Shown here: positions 44,264-53,520 of the stretch, one piece after another
How the letters are laid out: each line of letters starts with the position of its first letter
How positions within the stretch are numbered: position 1 is the first letter of the stretch
Made by a program: the position numbers and the translations under genes
Notes under the pieces: generated by a model
The model's database searches: none
Told to the model about the DNA's origin: nothing
What the model saw: the letters and a program-made list of their open reading frames with translations, nothing else
NCBI GenBank assembly: GCA_023401595.1
Contig: JAEXDQ010000002.1
Location: forward strand, 1-64,000
DNA: 64,000 nucleotides
Direction of reading: 5' to 3'
DNA from: Spirochaetota bacterium
GTDB taxonomy: Bacteria > Spirochaetota > Spirochaetia > Sphaerochaetales > Sphaerochaetaceae

Positions 44264-45004
44264 CTACAGCGCGAACAGTTGCCGGGCCGACGCATCGTCT
44301 ATGAACAGATTCCAGTCGGGATGCGTTTTCAAAAGCGTGGCGGGGACCTTCGGATCGACCTTGCCGGTCAAGGTATTGTAGATCGCTTCGGCTTTCACCG
44401 CATGGGGGACGGAAGAAACGATATGTTCACAGGACATGATTTGTCTCGGACACATGGTGATGGCCTGCTTCGGTACGTCGGCGACCGTGGCGAACCACCC
44501 CTCGCCCACCTGCTGCCGCTTGCACCGGTCGTCAAGGTCGACGACCTTGTAGGCGACGTCGGTCTCGAAGTCGGCGGGAGGGTCGTTGAACGCGATATGT
44601 CCGTTTTCGCCGATACCGATCACACCGACATCGACGGTCGCCTCCCTCAGCTTCTCAGTCAGGTCCGCGATATTCTTTTTGACGTCGCCTTCCCCATTCA
44701 CGAAGTAGGCGCCCTTCAAGGGAAGCTTCGATACGAACCGTTCCTTGAGGTATTTTCTGAAACTGGCGATATGGCTTTCCGACAACCCGACATATTCGTC
44801 AAGGTGGAACATCTCGACCTTCGTCCAGTCAACCGGTTCACGGGTCAGGGCATCCATAGTCTCGAACTGGCTGGCTCCGGTGGAAAGGATAATTCTCGCG
44901 GATCCTTTGCGGGCGATGGCGTCATTCAGCAAAGCGGAAATCTTCTTGGCGGCGGCGCTCCCCAGCTCCTGGGGAGTCGGACTGATAGAAATTGTAATAT
45001 GCAT
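44264..45004 (-). CDS. nagB: Glucosamine-6-phosphate deaminase
   Basis: The protein has 246 residues. STGASQFETMDAL, FHLDEYVGLSESH (with the catalytic Asp) and GVIGIGENGHIAFND are the family landmarks. It converts glucosamine-6-P to fructose-6-P and ammonia in the cytoplasm. AGGAGG lies seven bases before the ATG. It starts 15 bases after the nagA stop, so the two form an operon feeding amino sugars into glycolysis. It is somewhat shorter than E. coli NagB (266), lacking part of the C-terminus used for allosteric control there; this matches the short bacterial form. Confidence 0.95.
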   Translation of the reverse strand: MHITISISPTPQELGSAAAKKISALLNDAIARKGSARIILSTGASQFETMDALTREPVDWTKVEMFHLDEYVGLSESHIASFRKYLKERFVSKLPLKGAYFVNGEGDVKKNIADLTEKLREATVDVGVIGIGENGHIAFNDPPADFETDVAYKVVDLDDRCKRQQVGEGWFATVADVPKQAITMCPRQIMSCEHIVSSVPHAVKAEAIYNTLTGKVDPKVPATLLKTHPDWNLFIDDASARQLFAL

Positions 45005-45019
45005 ATATCATCCTCCTGG

Positions 45020-46204
45020 TCAAACGGCGCATTCCACGCCGCCGACATATACGTTCTTTATAGAGATGGATTCATCAAACAGAGCTAGGTCGGCCTGCTT
45101 GCCTACTGCGATGGAACCGGTTTTTCCCCCAAAACCCATGAACTCGGCGGGAAGAAGGGACGCCGCCCGCACAGCCTCCCACAGAGGGAGTCCGACCAAA
45201 TCCCGCAGCACCCGTACCAGCCGGTCCCCGGTACAGACGCTTCCTGCGAAGCAGGTCCGGTCGGGCATCTTCGCGATTCCGTCCTCTATGACGACCGGTT
45301 GTCCGGTAGCGAGCGCGCCGAGTATCGACGGCCCTTCGGGCATTCCCGCGCCGCGCATGCTGTCGGTACAGGCGCAGACCTTGGTATGGTCCTTGTTCTT
45401 GAAGATCAGCCTCAGCAGCTCCTGCGGCAGGTGCATTCCATCGGCGATCACCTCCAGCGTCATGCCGTCGATCAAATAGCCGACTTCGACCGCGCCGAGT
45501 ACCCGCACCCCCTGTTTCCTGACAATCGTGGACATACCTGAATAGAAATGTGTCAGATGGGTGATACCGTGGTCGAACCCCGCGCTGATCTCATCGTAGG
45601 TCGCGGCGGTATGGGCCGCGGAAAGCCTGACGCCCATCGGGACGAGCGTATCGGCCATTTCAAGCGCACCGGGAAGCTCCGGGGCCAAAGACCATCTCAC
45701 GATAGCCCCCTCTGCCCGATCGAGGATCGGCATGTAATGTTCTTTCTTCGGAAGGAGGAGGAAGCGGCTGTCCTGAGCCCCCTTCTCCTGCTCGCAGAAA
45801 TACGGGCCTTCCAGATGCAGCCCTTCAAGACGGGGCATGTCCTTGCGGCAATTGCGCGCCTTCTTGAAGTTGTCGATCGTCGCATAGAGATCTTCGTCCG
45901 AGCTGGTCAGGGTCGTCGGCAACAGCGTCGTGGTACCATGCTTGAGATGCATCCGCGCCGCGGTGACGATGGCCTCCTCCGTACCGTCCATGAAGTCGGA
46001 GCCTCCCGCCCCATGGGTATGGATATCGACGAAGCCGGGAGAAAGGTAGAGTCCGCGGCAATCGACGACGGCGACGGGGGAATCTTGGGGAAGCTGGGCA
46101 GGCCCCTGGCCGAAAGCCATGATTTTGCCGTCGTCCACGACAAGATGCCCGTTCTTGAAAATTCGCTGAGGCAGAATCAATGAAGCGTTGGTAAAGCAGA
46201 TCAT
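45020..46204 (-). CDS. nagA: N-acetylglucosamine-6-phosphate deacetylase
   Basis: The protein has 394 residues of the amidohydrolase superfamily. YLSPGFVDIHTHGAGGSDFM carries the metal-site HxH; LEGPYFCEQEKGAQDSRFL, LSAAHTAATYDE, GVRVLGAVEVGYLIDG and ACTDSMRGAGMPEG match NagA, with the catalytic Asp in the last. It removes the acetyl group from GlcNAc-6-P, feeding NagB. AAGGTG stands seven bases before the ATG. There is no PTS or kinase for GlcNAc in the window, so the substrate must be phosphorylated elsewhere. Confidence 0.93.
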   Translation of the reverse strand: MICFTNASLILPQRIFKNGHLVVDDGKIMAFGQGPAQLPQDSPVAVVDCRGLYLSPGFVDIHTHGAGGSDFMDGTEEAIVTAARMHLKHGTTTLLPTTLTSSDEDLYATIDNFKKARNCRKDMPRLEGLHLEGPYFCEQEKGAQDSRFLLLPKKEHYMPILDRAEGAIVRWSLAPELPGALEMADTLVPMGVRLSAAHTAATYDEISAGFDHGITHLTHFYSGMSTIVRKQGVRVLGAVEVGYLIDGMTLEVIADGMHLPQELLRLIFKNKDHTKVCACTDSMRGAGMPEGPSILGALATGQPVVIEDGIAKMPDRTCFAGSVCTGDRLVRVLRDLVGLPLWEAVRAASLLPAEFMGFGGKTGSIAVGKQADLALFDESISIKNVYVGGVECAV

Positions 46205-46307
46205 GCGGCGGCACCTTCTTTTCCCGTAGGATATTGAAATGGTACCACCATTGTTTTCGTATGAATATATAAAATTGTTGCAAGATTATATATAAATGTT
46301 GAATACC

Positions 46308-47216
46308 TCATTCGGCTTGGAAATATATCCGATTCGCATTCCGGTAGTATACGGCTTCCTGTTCCGCGGGAGAAAAGATATCCATCAAATAAGATATCTG
46401 CATATTGTACGGAACCTTGCAAAGCGTGCTTGGGGCGTCGCTCCCCCACATGAGATGATCAGACCCAACGATGTCCTTGGCCCGGGCCGCACAGTCTCTG
46501 ATACCGAAGAACGGGAAATCGTTCGGAGAACAATCCCAGAACAGAGCCGACAGATCGAAATGCAGGTTAGGTCTCTTCATTCGTCCCAGTTTTTCAACCA
46601 ACACCTTGACTCCATCCTTACGGGGTAGCAGCAAATGGCACACGACGATGTCGTTGCAGGGAAAAGCGTCGGCGATCGAGCAGACCGCTTCGATCTGGCT
46701 GCTGTCATCGCCAAATGTGCCGATGTCAAAAACAAACACGCCCCCAACAGCGGCGATCTGGGCGTAATAGGCCATCAGCCACGGCGAGTCCAGCGAAAAA
46801 CCGGCATGATTTCCCATAATTCCATACATCGGCGACATTTCAAATTTGAAAATCTTGAAACGAAGGTTCTGGATATGGTTCTCAAGTATTTGTCGGGCAT
46901 AGCGGCAAAAAGGATCGAAGGTCGCGGCGCCGGCAAAACGCCCGGGGAAAGCGTCAAGGATTTCTTTGATGTAGTAGTTCTCAAACCCTAGGAAACCGCC
47001 CTGCAAAAGCACGGCCTTCTCTACATTGTTCGAATCCATCACACCAAGCAGCGTTTCGGCGGGGAAGCCATCGTCATACAATTGCGGAGGAACCACCGCC
47101 GCGACTTCCCCCGTAGCCCAGACGCCCTTGCCGCCGCCAATTGACCTGAATTCCCCTTTCGCCCCAAACCCAGAGAGAGTTCTGAAAGCATGGACATGGG
47201 CATCGATGATTTTCAT
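46308..47216 (-). CDS. Amidohydrolase_2-family metal-dependent hydrolase
   Basis: The protein has 302 residues. IIDAHVHAFRTL supplies the N-terminal HxH, DIVVCHLLLPRKDG a mid-barrel His, and HLMWGSDAP the final Asp, the layout of PF04909 (decarboxylases and lactonases). Such enzymes hydrolyse lactones of sugar acids or decarboxylate. Near a zinc sugar dehydrogenase and a GH39 enzyme, lactone hydrolysis of an oxidised sugar would make sense, but this is inference. It lies 126 bases downstream of the dehydrogenase gene and about 100 upstream of nagA, all on the same strand. Confidence 0.78.
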   Translation of the reverse strand: MKIIDAHVHAFRTLSGFGAKGEFRSIGGGKGVWATGEVAAVVPPQLYDDGFPAETLLGVMDSNNVEKAVLLQGGFLGFENYYIKEILDAFPGRFAGAATFDPFCRYARQILENHIQNLRFKIFKFEMSPMYGIMGNHAGFSLDSPWLMAYYAQIAAVGGVFVFDIGTFGDDSSQIEAVCSIADAFPCNDIVVCHLLLPRKDGVKVLVEKLGRMKRPNLHFDLSALFWDCSPNDFPFFGIRDCAARAKDIVGSDHLMWGSDAPSTLCKVPYNMQISYLMDIFSPAEQEAVYYRNANRIYFQAE

Positions 47217-47342
47217 ATGGACAAGCCTCTGTGAAATGATAGGATTTCACGCATGCGGCGGTCCCGCCTTCCTTCCCTACGGGAAATCCCGATGAGACCA
47301 CCTTCAAGCCGCGGCGGAGATACAAACACCGTCTCCCGTTTC

Positions 47343-48395
47343 CTACAAATCAATCACTGCCTTGATGACCTCGGATTTGTTATGGAGACTTTCATTGAGG
47401 CCCCTGGCGATATCCTTGAACTGATAGCGGTGGGAGACGATTCCTTTCAGATTAACTTTTCCCGAAGCGACCGCCTCAATGGCCATTTGATAGATGTTCC
47501 TATACCGAAATACGGATTTCAACGTCAATTCCTTGTCCAGCACCATCCCAATAGGCAGCGTCATCATCCCCGAAGCGCTGTATCCGACGAAGACAAGCAC
47601 ACCGCCCTTCTTCGCCACACGGATTCCGAGCGAAACGGTCTTTTCACTACCGGCGGCGTCAATGACGATATCATACCCTCTTCCATCGCAAAGCCGCATC
47701 AGTTCATCATAGACTTCGGGCGCGCCGCCGTCCGTCACGGCGTCGGCGCCAAGCTCCAAAGCCTTGTCCAGCCGACTTCGCACAACGTCCACGACCACGA
47801 CAAAAGAGACGCCTTTCGCCTTCAACGCCATCAGGCACATCAGGCCGATACAACCGGCCCCCATGACGACCGCAGTTTTTCCAAGTTCCGCACCAGCTTG
47901 ATTCGCGGCATGAAAACCGACGGCGAGCGGTTCTATCAACGCACCTTCCATCGTTGAAACACAGTCGGGAAGCTTGAAGCACAATTCCGCGGGATGGGCG
48001 ACATATTCCTGGAACACGCCGCCGATAGGCGGAGTAGCAAAAAACTCGACATCAGGGCATAGGTTGTAGCGACCGCTCTTGCAAAACTCACAATGTCCGC
48101 AAGTCTTTCCCGGTTCCAAGGCGACTCTGTCCCCTACCGAAAGAGAAGCCACCCCATCGCCGATCGCGACGACCGTACCGCCCGCCTCATGGCCGAGTAC
48201 GAACGGTGGCTCCACAATGAAGTTCCCGATCCGGCCTGAGCCATAATAATGCAGGTCGGAACCACAAACGCCTACATGCTCTACCTTGACAAGGACTTCT
48301 CCGGGGAGGACTTCTGGAATGGGCCGCTCCACGAATTCAGTTCGCTCAATATCCGTCATCACCGCAACCTGCATCATCGTACTATCATCATTCAT
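47343..48395 (-). CDS. Zinc-dependent polyol/sugar dehydrogenase, sorbitol-dehydrogenase-like
   Basis: The protein has 350 residues. Catalytic zinc ligands are in GVCGSDLHYYG and LGHEAGGTV with a third in EPLAV; the structural-zinc lobe is complete (CGHCEFCKSGRYNLC). The Rossmann loop is VVMGAGCIGLMCLMALKAKG and an aspartate after the second strand suggests NAD rather than NADP. It fits sorbitol/xylitol/L-iditol dehydrogenases of the MDR family, oxidising a secondary alcohol. The start overlaps the GH39 stop (ATGA). It may oxidise a monosaccharide freed by that enzyme. Confidence 0.88.
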   Translation of the reverse strand: MNDDSTMMQVAVMTDIERTEFVERPIPEVLPGEVLVKVEHVGVCGSDLHYYGSGRIGNFIVEPPFVLGHEAGGTVVAIGDGVASLSVGDRVALEPGKTCGHCEFCKSGRYNLCPDVEFFATPPIGGVFQEYVAHPAELCFKLPDCVSTMEGALIEPLAVGFHAANQAGAELGKTAVVMGAGCIGLMCLMALKAKGVSFVVVVDVVRSRLDKALELGADAVTDGGAPEVYDELMRLCDGRGYDIVIDAAGSEKTVSLGIRVAKKGGVLVFVGYSASGMMTLPIGMVLDKELTLKSVFRYRNIYQMAIEAVASGKVNLKGIVSHRYQFKDIARGLNESLHNKSEVIKAVIDL

Positions 48396-50302
48396 ATCGT
48401 TATTTCTCCCGCCAGGGAACGAGGACTTTCGCTCCCATCGGCATATAATGCGGAAACGACATAAGAATATGTGCGTTTCGGTTCTACAGCACTATCGACA
48501 TAATAGGAACCAGCGAGTGGCTTTGTATTCATGAGCGTATACGGTTCTCCGGCAAGACCCCGATACAAGCGATACCCTACCAGATCCTTTCGGTCACTGT
48601 ATTTCCATGAAATGTATACCTGTGGAGCATCAAGAACACTTTGTTCAATTTGGCAGACGGGGCGTTGTCCGACGAAGCCTTCGCTCGGCGCGGCATGGTC
48701 GGGGCGTTTTACAAGCAGAACCAGGCTTACGGCGTGCATCGGCAGTTCAACAGACTTCTCAAAGCTGGACCGTCCCGTACAGGTTCCGGGTTCTTCATAA
48801 AGCTCCAGGCCATCATGCTCCCGAAGGAAGGAAATCTGCTGTGCGGAAAGCGGATACGGACGCCCCATCGACATCCACTGACCATAGGCGTTACTATGGT
48901 CGGCGTCGATGCGGAAATGAAGCGTATCGTATACGGAATTCTCATCCAGATGGTCAGCTTTCAACTGTATCGTGCGCTCATTGACATCAGAATCCAGACC
49001 ATCTTCAAAATTCCAGACCATGAAGGCATAGTAGGACCGCCCGGTCCGTGTCGCCAGAACTCCGTATTTCAATCCGAATTCCGAATCTTCCACATCCATC
49101 GGCAAGCGTTCGTCGCCCAGGCGACCCAACAATTGAAACGCATTGAACATCGGTTTACGGAGGATATCCGTACAGGGGGCTTTCGCCAACGGCGTAAACT
49201 GGCTTCTGTTGCCGGAAAAGAACGATTTTTCCCACGTAAGATGACAATTGTCGCTATCGACGATGCTCAGCTTCACCCCCAGCTCGTCCTGCACCACAGA
49301 GCAATACGTATGAATCATCTTGCAGATAAAACCCGGGGCATAATGGGTGTTGCGGAAATTAAGCCAGCTCTTGTATGCGATTCCTCGGTTCCCGTCCCAT
49401 ACGATATCCGATTCATCGTTGAAGAATTCCGTATCGGCGAAACGGGGGAAACGTTTGAGGATGGCGATGTATTCCCGCAACGAATTGAACATGAAATCCA
49501 TCGACGGACCGACTTGGCCGGGAATGCCGCCTTTGCAATGGACGGATATGAAATCGATCCTGCTGCCATAGTCGCCGGAACAATAATTGACTCCGCTGTC
49601 ACAATGGGCTAGGAATTTCTCGAACAGCCGATGGCCGTCGTCCCATTGCTGGACGGCGGGGCCGCCGACCTTGAAACGAGAATCCACCGAATGGACCGCC
49701 CGTTCAAAGTAATCATACAGCGCAAAGAACGACGAAGGGTCTGAATTCCAGTTGGAGTATTGTTCCGGTTCATTGCAGATCTCAAAGTACCAGTTAAGCA
49801 CCTCCTCTACGCCGTACCGTTCCACCCAATGCCGAACGAACGCCGTCACAACCGTCTCCCAAACCGTATTGTTCACAGGCATATTGTAATCCTGTTCGCT
49901 TTTACGGATGACCGACGGCATGTACACGGCTTCCACGATCGGGTGCATGCCATGGTTGACGATGATGTCATACACGCGGTCCACCAGCTCCCAGTCGTAT
50001 TTCAGGTTACCGGCATCATCATATGTAACGACGATATCGGCGCCGCCGCTTCCGTTGATGATCGGATTACCATAATCAGACACTCCGTTGACGACATAAT
50101 AGTCACCCTTCCCATGCAATGAGAAGATATTATGCAGCCGCATGTACAAGGGATGCCCCGCATAGGATGACAGACAATCGTACATACGTCGCAATGGCGG
50201 CGTATATGTGTAGTCGGCGTTGGCGTACCCTGTCGCCCGGAAGAAATGGGGAAAAGGCTTGCCTTGTCCTTGAACATCTATTGAAACCGATTTGACAATC
50301 AT
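48392..50302 (-). CDS. GH39-family glycosidase, alpha-L-iduronidase-like
   Basis: The protein has 636 residues and no signal peptide. The acid/base Glu is in YFEICNEPEQ near residue 177 and the nucleophile region DTEFFNDESDIVWDGN near 297 resembles the NDEAD of alpha-L-iduronidases more than the xylosidases of GH39. A fibronectin-III-like domain closes the protein (about 550-636, ISWKYSDRKDLVGYRLYRGL). It would act in the cytoplasm on an oligosaccharide imported by the adjacent ABC system. AGGAGG lies nine bases before the ATG. An iduronate- or xylose-containing substrate are the two alternatives; sequence alone does not decide. Confidence 0.78.
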   Translation of the reverse strand: MIVKSVSIDVQGQGKPFPHFFRATGYANADYTYTPPLRRMYDCLSSYAGHPLYMRLHNIFSLHGKGDYYVVNGVSDYGNPIINGSGGADIVVTYDDAGNLKYDWELVDRVYDIIVNHGMHPIVEAVYMPSVIRKSEQDYNMPVNNTVWETVVTAFVRHWVERYGVEEVLNWYFEICNEPEQYSNWNSDPSSFFALYDYFERAVHSVDSRFKVGGPAVQQWDDGHRLFEKFLAHCDSGVNYCSGDYGSRIDFISVHCKGGIPGQVGPSMDFMFNSLREYIAILKRFPRFADTEFFNDESDIVWDGNRGIAYKSWLNFRNTHYAPGFICKMIHTYCSVVQDELGVKLSIVDSDNCHLTWEKSFFSGNRSQFTPLAKAPCTDILRKPMFNAFQLLGRLGDERLPMDVEDSEFGLKYGVLATRTGRSYYAFMVWNFEDGLDSDVNERTIQLKADHLDENSVYDTLHFRIDADHSNAYGQWMSMGRPYPLSAQQISFLREHDGLELYEEPGTCTGRSSFEKSVELPMHAVSLVLLVKRPDHAAPSEGFVGQRPVCQIEQSVLDAPQVYISWKYSDRKDLVGYRLYRGLAGEPYTLMNTKPLAGSYYVDSAVEPKRTYSYVVSALYADGSESPRSLAGEITI

Positions 50303-50315
50303 ATCGAAAATCCTC

Positions 50316-51191
50316 CTAGCCTTTCACACCGGCGTTCATTAATCCGGCTTTGATATTTTTGTTACAGAACACAAAGACGAGCAGCAAAGGAACGATGCTG
50401 ATCAGCACCGCCGCGGTCAGCTGTCCATACTCTTTGAACAGATCATTGGAAAATTTGCTCAGCCCCAACGTGATAGTCTTCATCTTTTCATTGGATACGA
50501 CCAACAACGGCCAGAAGAAATCGTTCCAGCTCCACGTGCATTTGATAACGACGAACGTCACCAACGGCCCCTTGATCAACGGAGTCATGATCCGGCTGAA
50601 AATCCAGAACTCGCCCGCGCCATCGATCCGGCCGGCCTCGATATACGAATTGGGGATCGGTTCGAACGCCTCCTTGAGCAAAAACGTGCCGAATGCGGAA
50701 ATAAAGCCGGGAATCATCATTCCGACATAGGTGTTTATCAACCCGAACCGAGACACGACCATGAACAACGGAATGGATATCATCTCCATGGGAATCATGA
50801 CAAGCCCGAGAAACATATAGAAAAGGAAGGTCTTGCCCGGAAAATTGTATTTCGCAAAACCGTATGCCGACGTCAACGCAAGAATCAGGGACGGAAACAG
50901 GGAAAAGAAGGTGACGATCAGCGAATTGATGATGAACCTGTAAAACGGCACTCCGTTCAGCTGCGACGCATAGCCGAAGAACACGGCCTTGATGTTGGAA
51001 AAATTCGTCCAGGAATCAGGAAGCAGACGGTGCAGCAGCGTCCTGTTGGGCATATCATTGATTTCCGCGGGAGTTTTGAGCGCCGTAAGGATGATCATGA
51101 TGAACGGTATCAATATGAAGATGAAGAAACAGGTCAGCAAAAGCGTGGAAACCACTTTGCCGGCGGTCCGTTTGATGTTTGCAGTATCCAA
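50316..51191 (-). CDS. Sugar ABC permease, MalG/UgpE type
   Basis: The protein has 291 residues and six membrane segments. The start codon is TTG at 51191, chosen because GGAGG precedes it by six bases and the next Met is far inside the first helix. The EAA loop is YIEAGRIDGAGEFWIFSRIM near residue 190. It forms the membrane channel with the MalF-type partner 11 bases upstream. The pair, with the binding protein, imports an oligosaccharide for the GH39 enzyme that follows. No ATPase is encoded nearby; one shared MsmK-type ATPase elsewhere is expected. Confidence 0.9.
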   Translation of the reverse strand: MDTANIKRTAGKVVSTLLLTCFFIFILIPFIMIILTALKTPAEINDMPNRTLLHRLLPDSWTNFSNIKAVFFGYASQLNGVPFYRFIINSLIVTFFSLFPSLILALTSAYGFAKYNFPGKTFLFYMFLGLVMIPMEMISIPLFMVVSRFGLINTYVGMMIPGFISAFGTFLLKEAFEPIPNSYIEAGRIDGAGEFWIFSRIMTPLIKGPLVTFVVIKCTWSWNDFFWPLLVVSNEKMKTITLGLSKFSNDLFKEYGQLTAAVLISIVPLLLVFVFCNKNIKAGLMNAGVKG

Positions 51192-51202
51192 GTCTCGCCT
51201 CC

Positions 51203-52081
51203 CTAGTATTCTACTTTTTTCCGCAGGAACAACTGCTGGGCCAGGCTGATGCAGAACAGCACCAGCAGCAGAAGTACAGTCAACGCCGAGGCCATTCCAT
51301 AATTCTGATTGAACAGATCCTTGATCATGTAGATCATCAGCGTCTTGGTAGAACCGGCGGGCCCGCCTCCGGTGGCGACATAAATCTGGTCGAACGCCTT
51401 GAAAGCAAAAATCGTCTCCAGCGTCAGTACCATAATCAACTGAGGGTTGATCAACGGCAAGGTGATATGAAAAAAACGCTGGACAGCGGAAACGCCGTCA
51501 AGCTCCGCCGCTTCATACAGACTTTCAGGAACAGTCTTGATACCGCCCAACAGAATCATGATGCTGAACGGGGAGCGTATCCAAAGGGTGATCACCACAG
51601 TGGCCCAAAGCGCGGTATCCGGGCTTCTCAGCCAGGAGGGCGGATTCTGAACGCCGGCGAACCGCAACACACTGTTGATCAATCCAAGGTTCGGGTCGAA
51701 CAGCCAGTCCCAGATCATGCCGGCGCTGACCATGGAGACGATGAACGGTAAGAATACGATGGTCGTAAGGCAAAGGCCTCCGCGACCCTTGAATTTCGCC
51801 AACGCATTGGCGACCCAAAGAGCTACGACGATCAACAACGGGACGGTCATTACCACGTAAAGACCGGTGACGCCGACCGCCTGCCAGAAATCCGAACGCA
51901 AAAACAGACTCCGGTAGTTGTCCAGTCCGACGAACAGCCTCGTTCCGGCAAGGAAGTTCACTTTGCTGAAAGAATTGACGAAGCTCAAGCCAAGCGGATA
52001 CAAAAAAATGAACAGGTAATATATGAACGAAGGCAATACGAAAAGAAACCCCGCCAACGCATATTTCTTTCTTACATTCAT
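51203..52081 (-). CDS. Sugar ABC permease, MalF/UgpA type
   Basis: The protein has 292 residues from the ATG at 52081, preceded by GGAGG at five bases; a GTG two codons earlier overlaps that spacing. Six membrane segments; the EAA loop is SLYEAAELDGVSAVQRFFHI near 165-185. It pairs with the MalG-type permease. The gene lies 91 bases after the binding protein. Confidence 0.9.
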   Translation of the reverse strand: MNVRKKYALAGFLFVLPSFIYYLFIFLYPLGLSFVNSFSKVNFLAGTRLFVGLDNYRSLFLRSDFWQAVGVTGLYVVMTVPLLIVVALWVANALAKFKGRGGLCLTTIVFLPFIVSMVSAGMIWDWLFDPNLGLINSVLRFAGVQNPPSWLRSPDTALWATVVITLWIRSPFSIMILLGGIKTVPESLYEAAELDGVSAVQRFFHITLPLINPQLIMVLTLETIFAFKAFDQIYVATGGGPAGSTKTLMIYMIKDLFNQNYGMASALTVLLLLVLFCISLAQQLFLRKKVEY

Positions 52082-52171
52082 ACACACCTCCTATAGGCTG
52101 AATGTGAACGGCGCAATGCTTGTACAAGTTTCCGCGAGGTGCGGGAACACCCCGCGGAATATGGAAACACG

Positions 52172-53494
52172 TTATTTCTGGTTCAGGACCACCTGCATCT
52201 TCTGAGCGAGCTTGTCCAGTTCGGCGGAAACGTCGGCGCCCCCCAGAACCGCGGCGAACGAGTCGCCGATCATATAGGCTACGCTACTCCATCTCGATGA
52301 AATGTCGTATATCGGCGCAGGATCTTTCGACAACGAATCAATGACGGCCTGAGCATACGGCATCTTGCCGAAATACGCATTGTCCAAGGTCATGGTCGCC
52401 GCCAATACGGGAGGATATCCGGCAGGTTCATGGAGCATCACGTCATATTCGGGTTTCGCCAGCTCCTTGAACAATGCGGCGCAGATATCGGCGTGCTTGG
52501 ATCGGGAATTGATCATATTGCACCAGATACCGCTACCGGCATGGGAAATCGGATTCGCAGCGCCGGAAATGTAGGGAACAACCATGAAATTGATATTCGG
52601 GGCTTTGTCCAGAACATCCTGCGCAAACCACCCTTCCCTGAAAATCATCGCGGTCTGTCCGGACTGGAACGCAGTCTCAGGGGCTCCGAAGTCGAGGTTC
52701 ACTACCTTGTCCTTATACACAAGATCCTTATTGAACTGGAACGCGGACTTCGCTTCCGGGCCATTGATATACCCCGTCGCCAAAGTCAGGTCTTCCGACA
52801 GCACGCGCCCCCCGAACACATGGATGAAGGGGATGAATTTTCCCGATACGCCTTCGCCGCCGCCAAGGTACCGGGGCTGATAGCCGGAACGGACCACATT
52901 GCCGGAGGCATCGTATTTGGTCATTTTCTTCGCTACATCGACAAACTCTTCGATGGTCTTGGGATAGGCGGTCTCCGGATTCAGCCCGGCTTCCTTCATG
53001 TAGTCGGTATTGATATACAGAAGCTGAAGGGAACCGCCTTCACTGGGGAAACCATATCTCTTGCCGTTGAACACCCCATCGCCGACGTAAACAGAAGCCA
53101 AGGCGTCGTCCCATGCTTTGGCCACGTCGTCGGGAAGCGGCAATGCGATAGGGTTCAATCCGCCTTCAAGGGCCCAGTCTGACGGACGGGCGAGGAACAT
53201 GTCGGGCCCGTTGCCGCTTGTGAACGCCGTCAGATATTTCGTCTCATATCCAGAATACTCGATGACCTCAGCCCGGCAGGTCACATTATCATAGCCGAGG
53301 TTTTTCAATGCTACGTTCGCAGCGTCGGCGAACGCCTGCACGAATGCCGGGGACTGGCCATAATGGCTCCAGTACACAAGCTCGATCGGCTTGCCGGAAG
53401 CATCATCCTTCGACTCCGAAGAACCTCCGGCGAATATGACCGCAGGAACCAACAGCAACGCCAGACTCAACAAAACCACACTTGCTTTCTTCAT
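52172..53494 (-). CDS. Sugar ABC substrate-binding protein
   Basis: The protein has 440 residues from the ATG at 53494 (GGAG eight bases upstream). The signal ends in VIFAGGSSESKDD, the Spirochaete-type junction with no lipobox Cys. The mature part starts IELVYWSHYGQSP and contains FPSEGGSLQLLYINTDYMKEAG split by loops typical of cluster-1 binding proteins, with Trp and Tyr residues for sugar stacking. It captures the oligosaccharide for the two permeases. It follows the zinc dehydrogenase at a short distance (26 bases). Confidence 0.9.
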   Translation of the reverse strand: MKKASVVLLSLALLLVPAVIFAGGSSESKDDASGKPIELVYWSHYGQSPAFVQAFADAANVALKNLGYDNVTCRAEVIEYSGYETKYLTAFTSGNGPDMFLARPSDWALEGGLNPIALPLPDDVAKAWDDALASVYVGDGVFNGKRYGFPSEGGSLQLLYINTDYMKEAGLNPETAYPKTIEEFVDVAKKMTKYDASGNVVRSGYQPRYLGGGEGVSGKFIPFIHVFGGRVLSEDLTLATGYINGPEAKSAFQFNKDLVYKDKVVNLDFGAPETAFQSGQTAMIFREGWFAQDVLDKAPNINFMVVPYISGAANPISHAGSGIWCNMINSRSKHADICAALFKELAKPEYDVMLHEPAGYPPVLAATMTLDNAYFGKMPYAQAVIDSLSKDPAPIYDISSRWSSVAYMIGDSFAAVLGGADVSAELDKLAQKMQVVLNQK

Positions 53495-53520
53495 ACTACG
53501 CACTCCTTTTATTTTTCTCT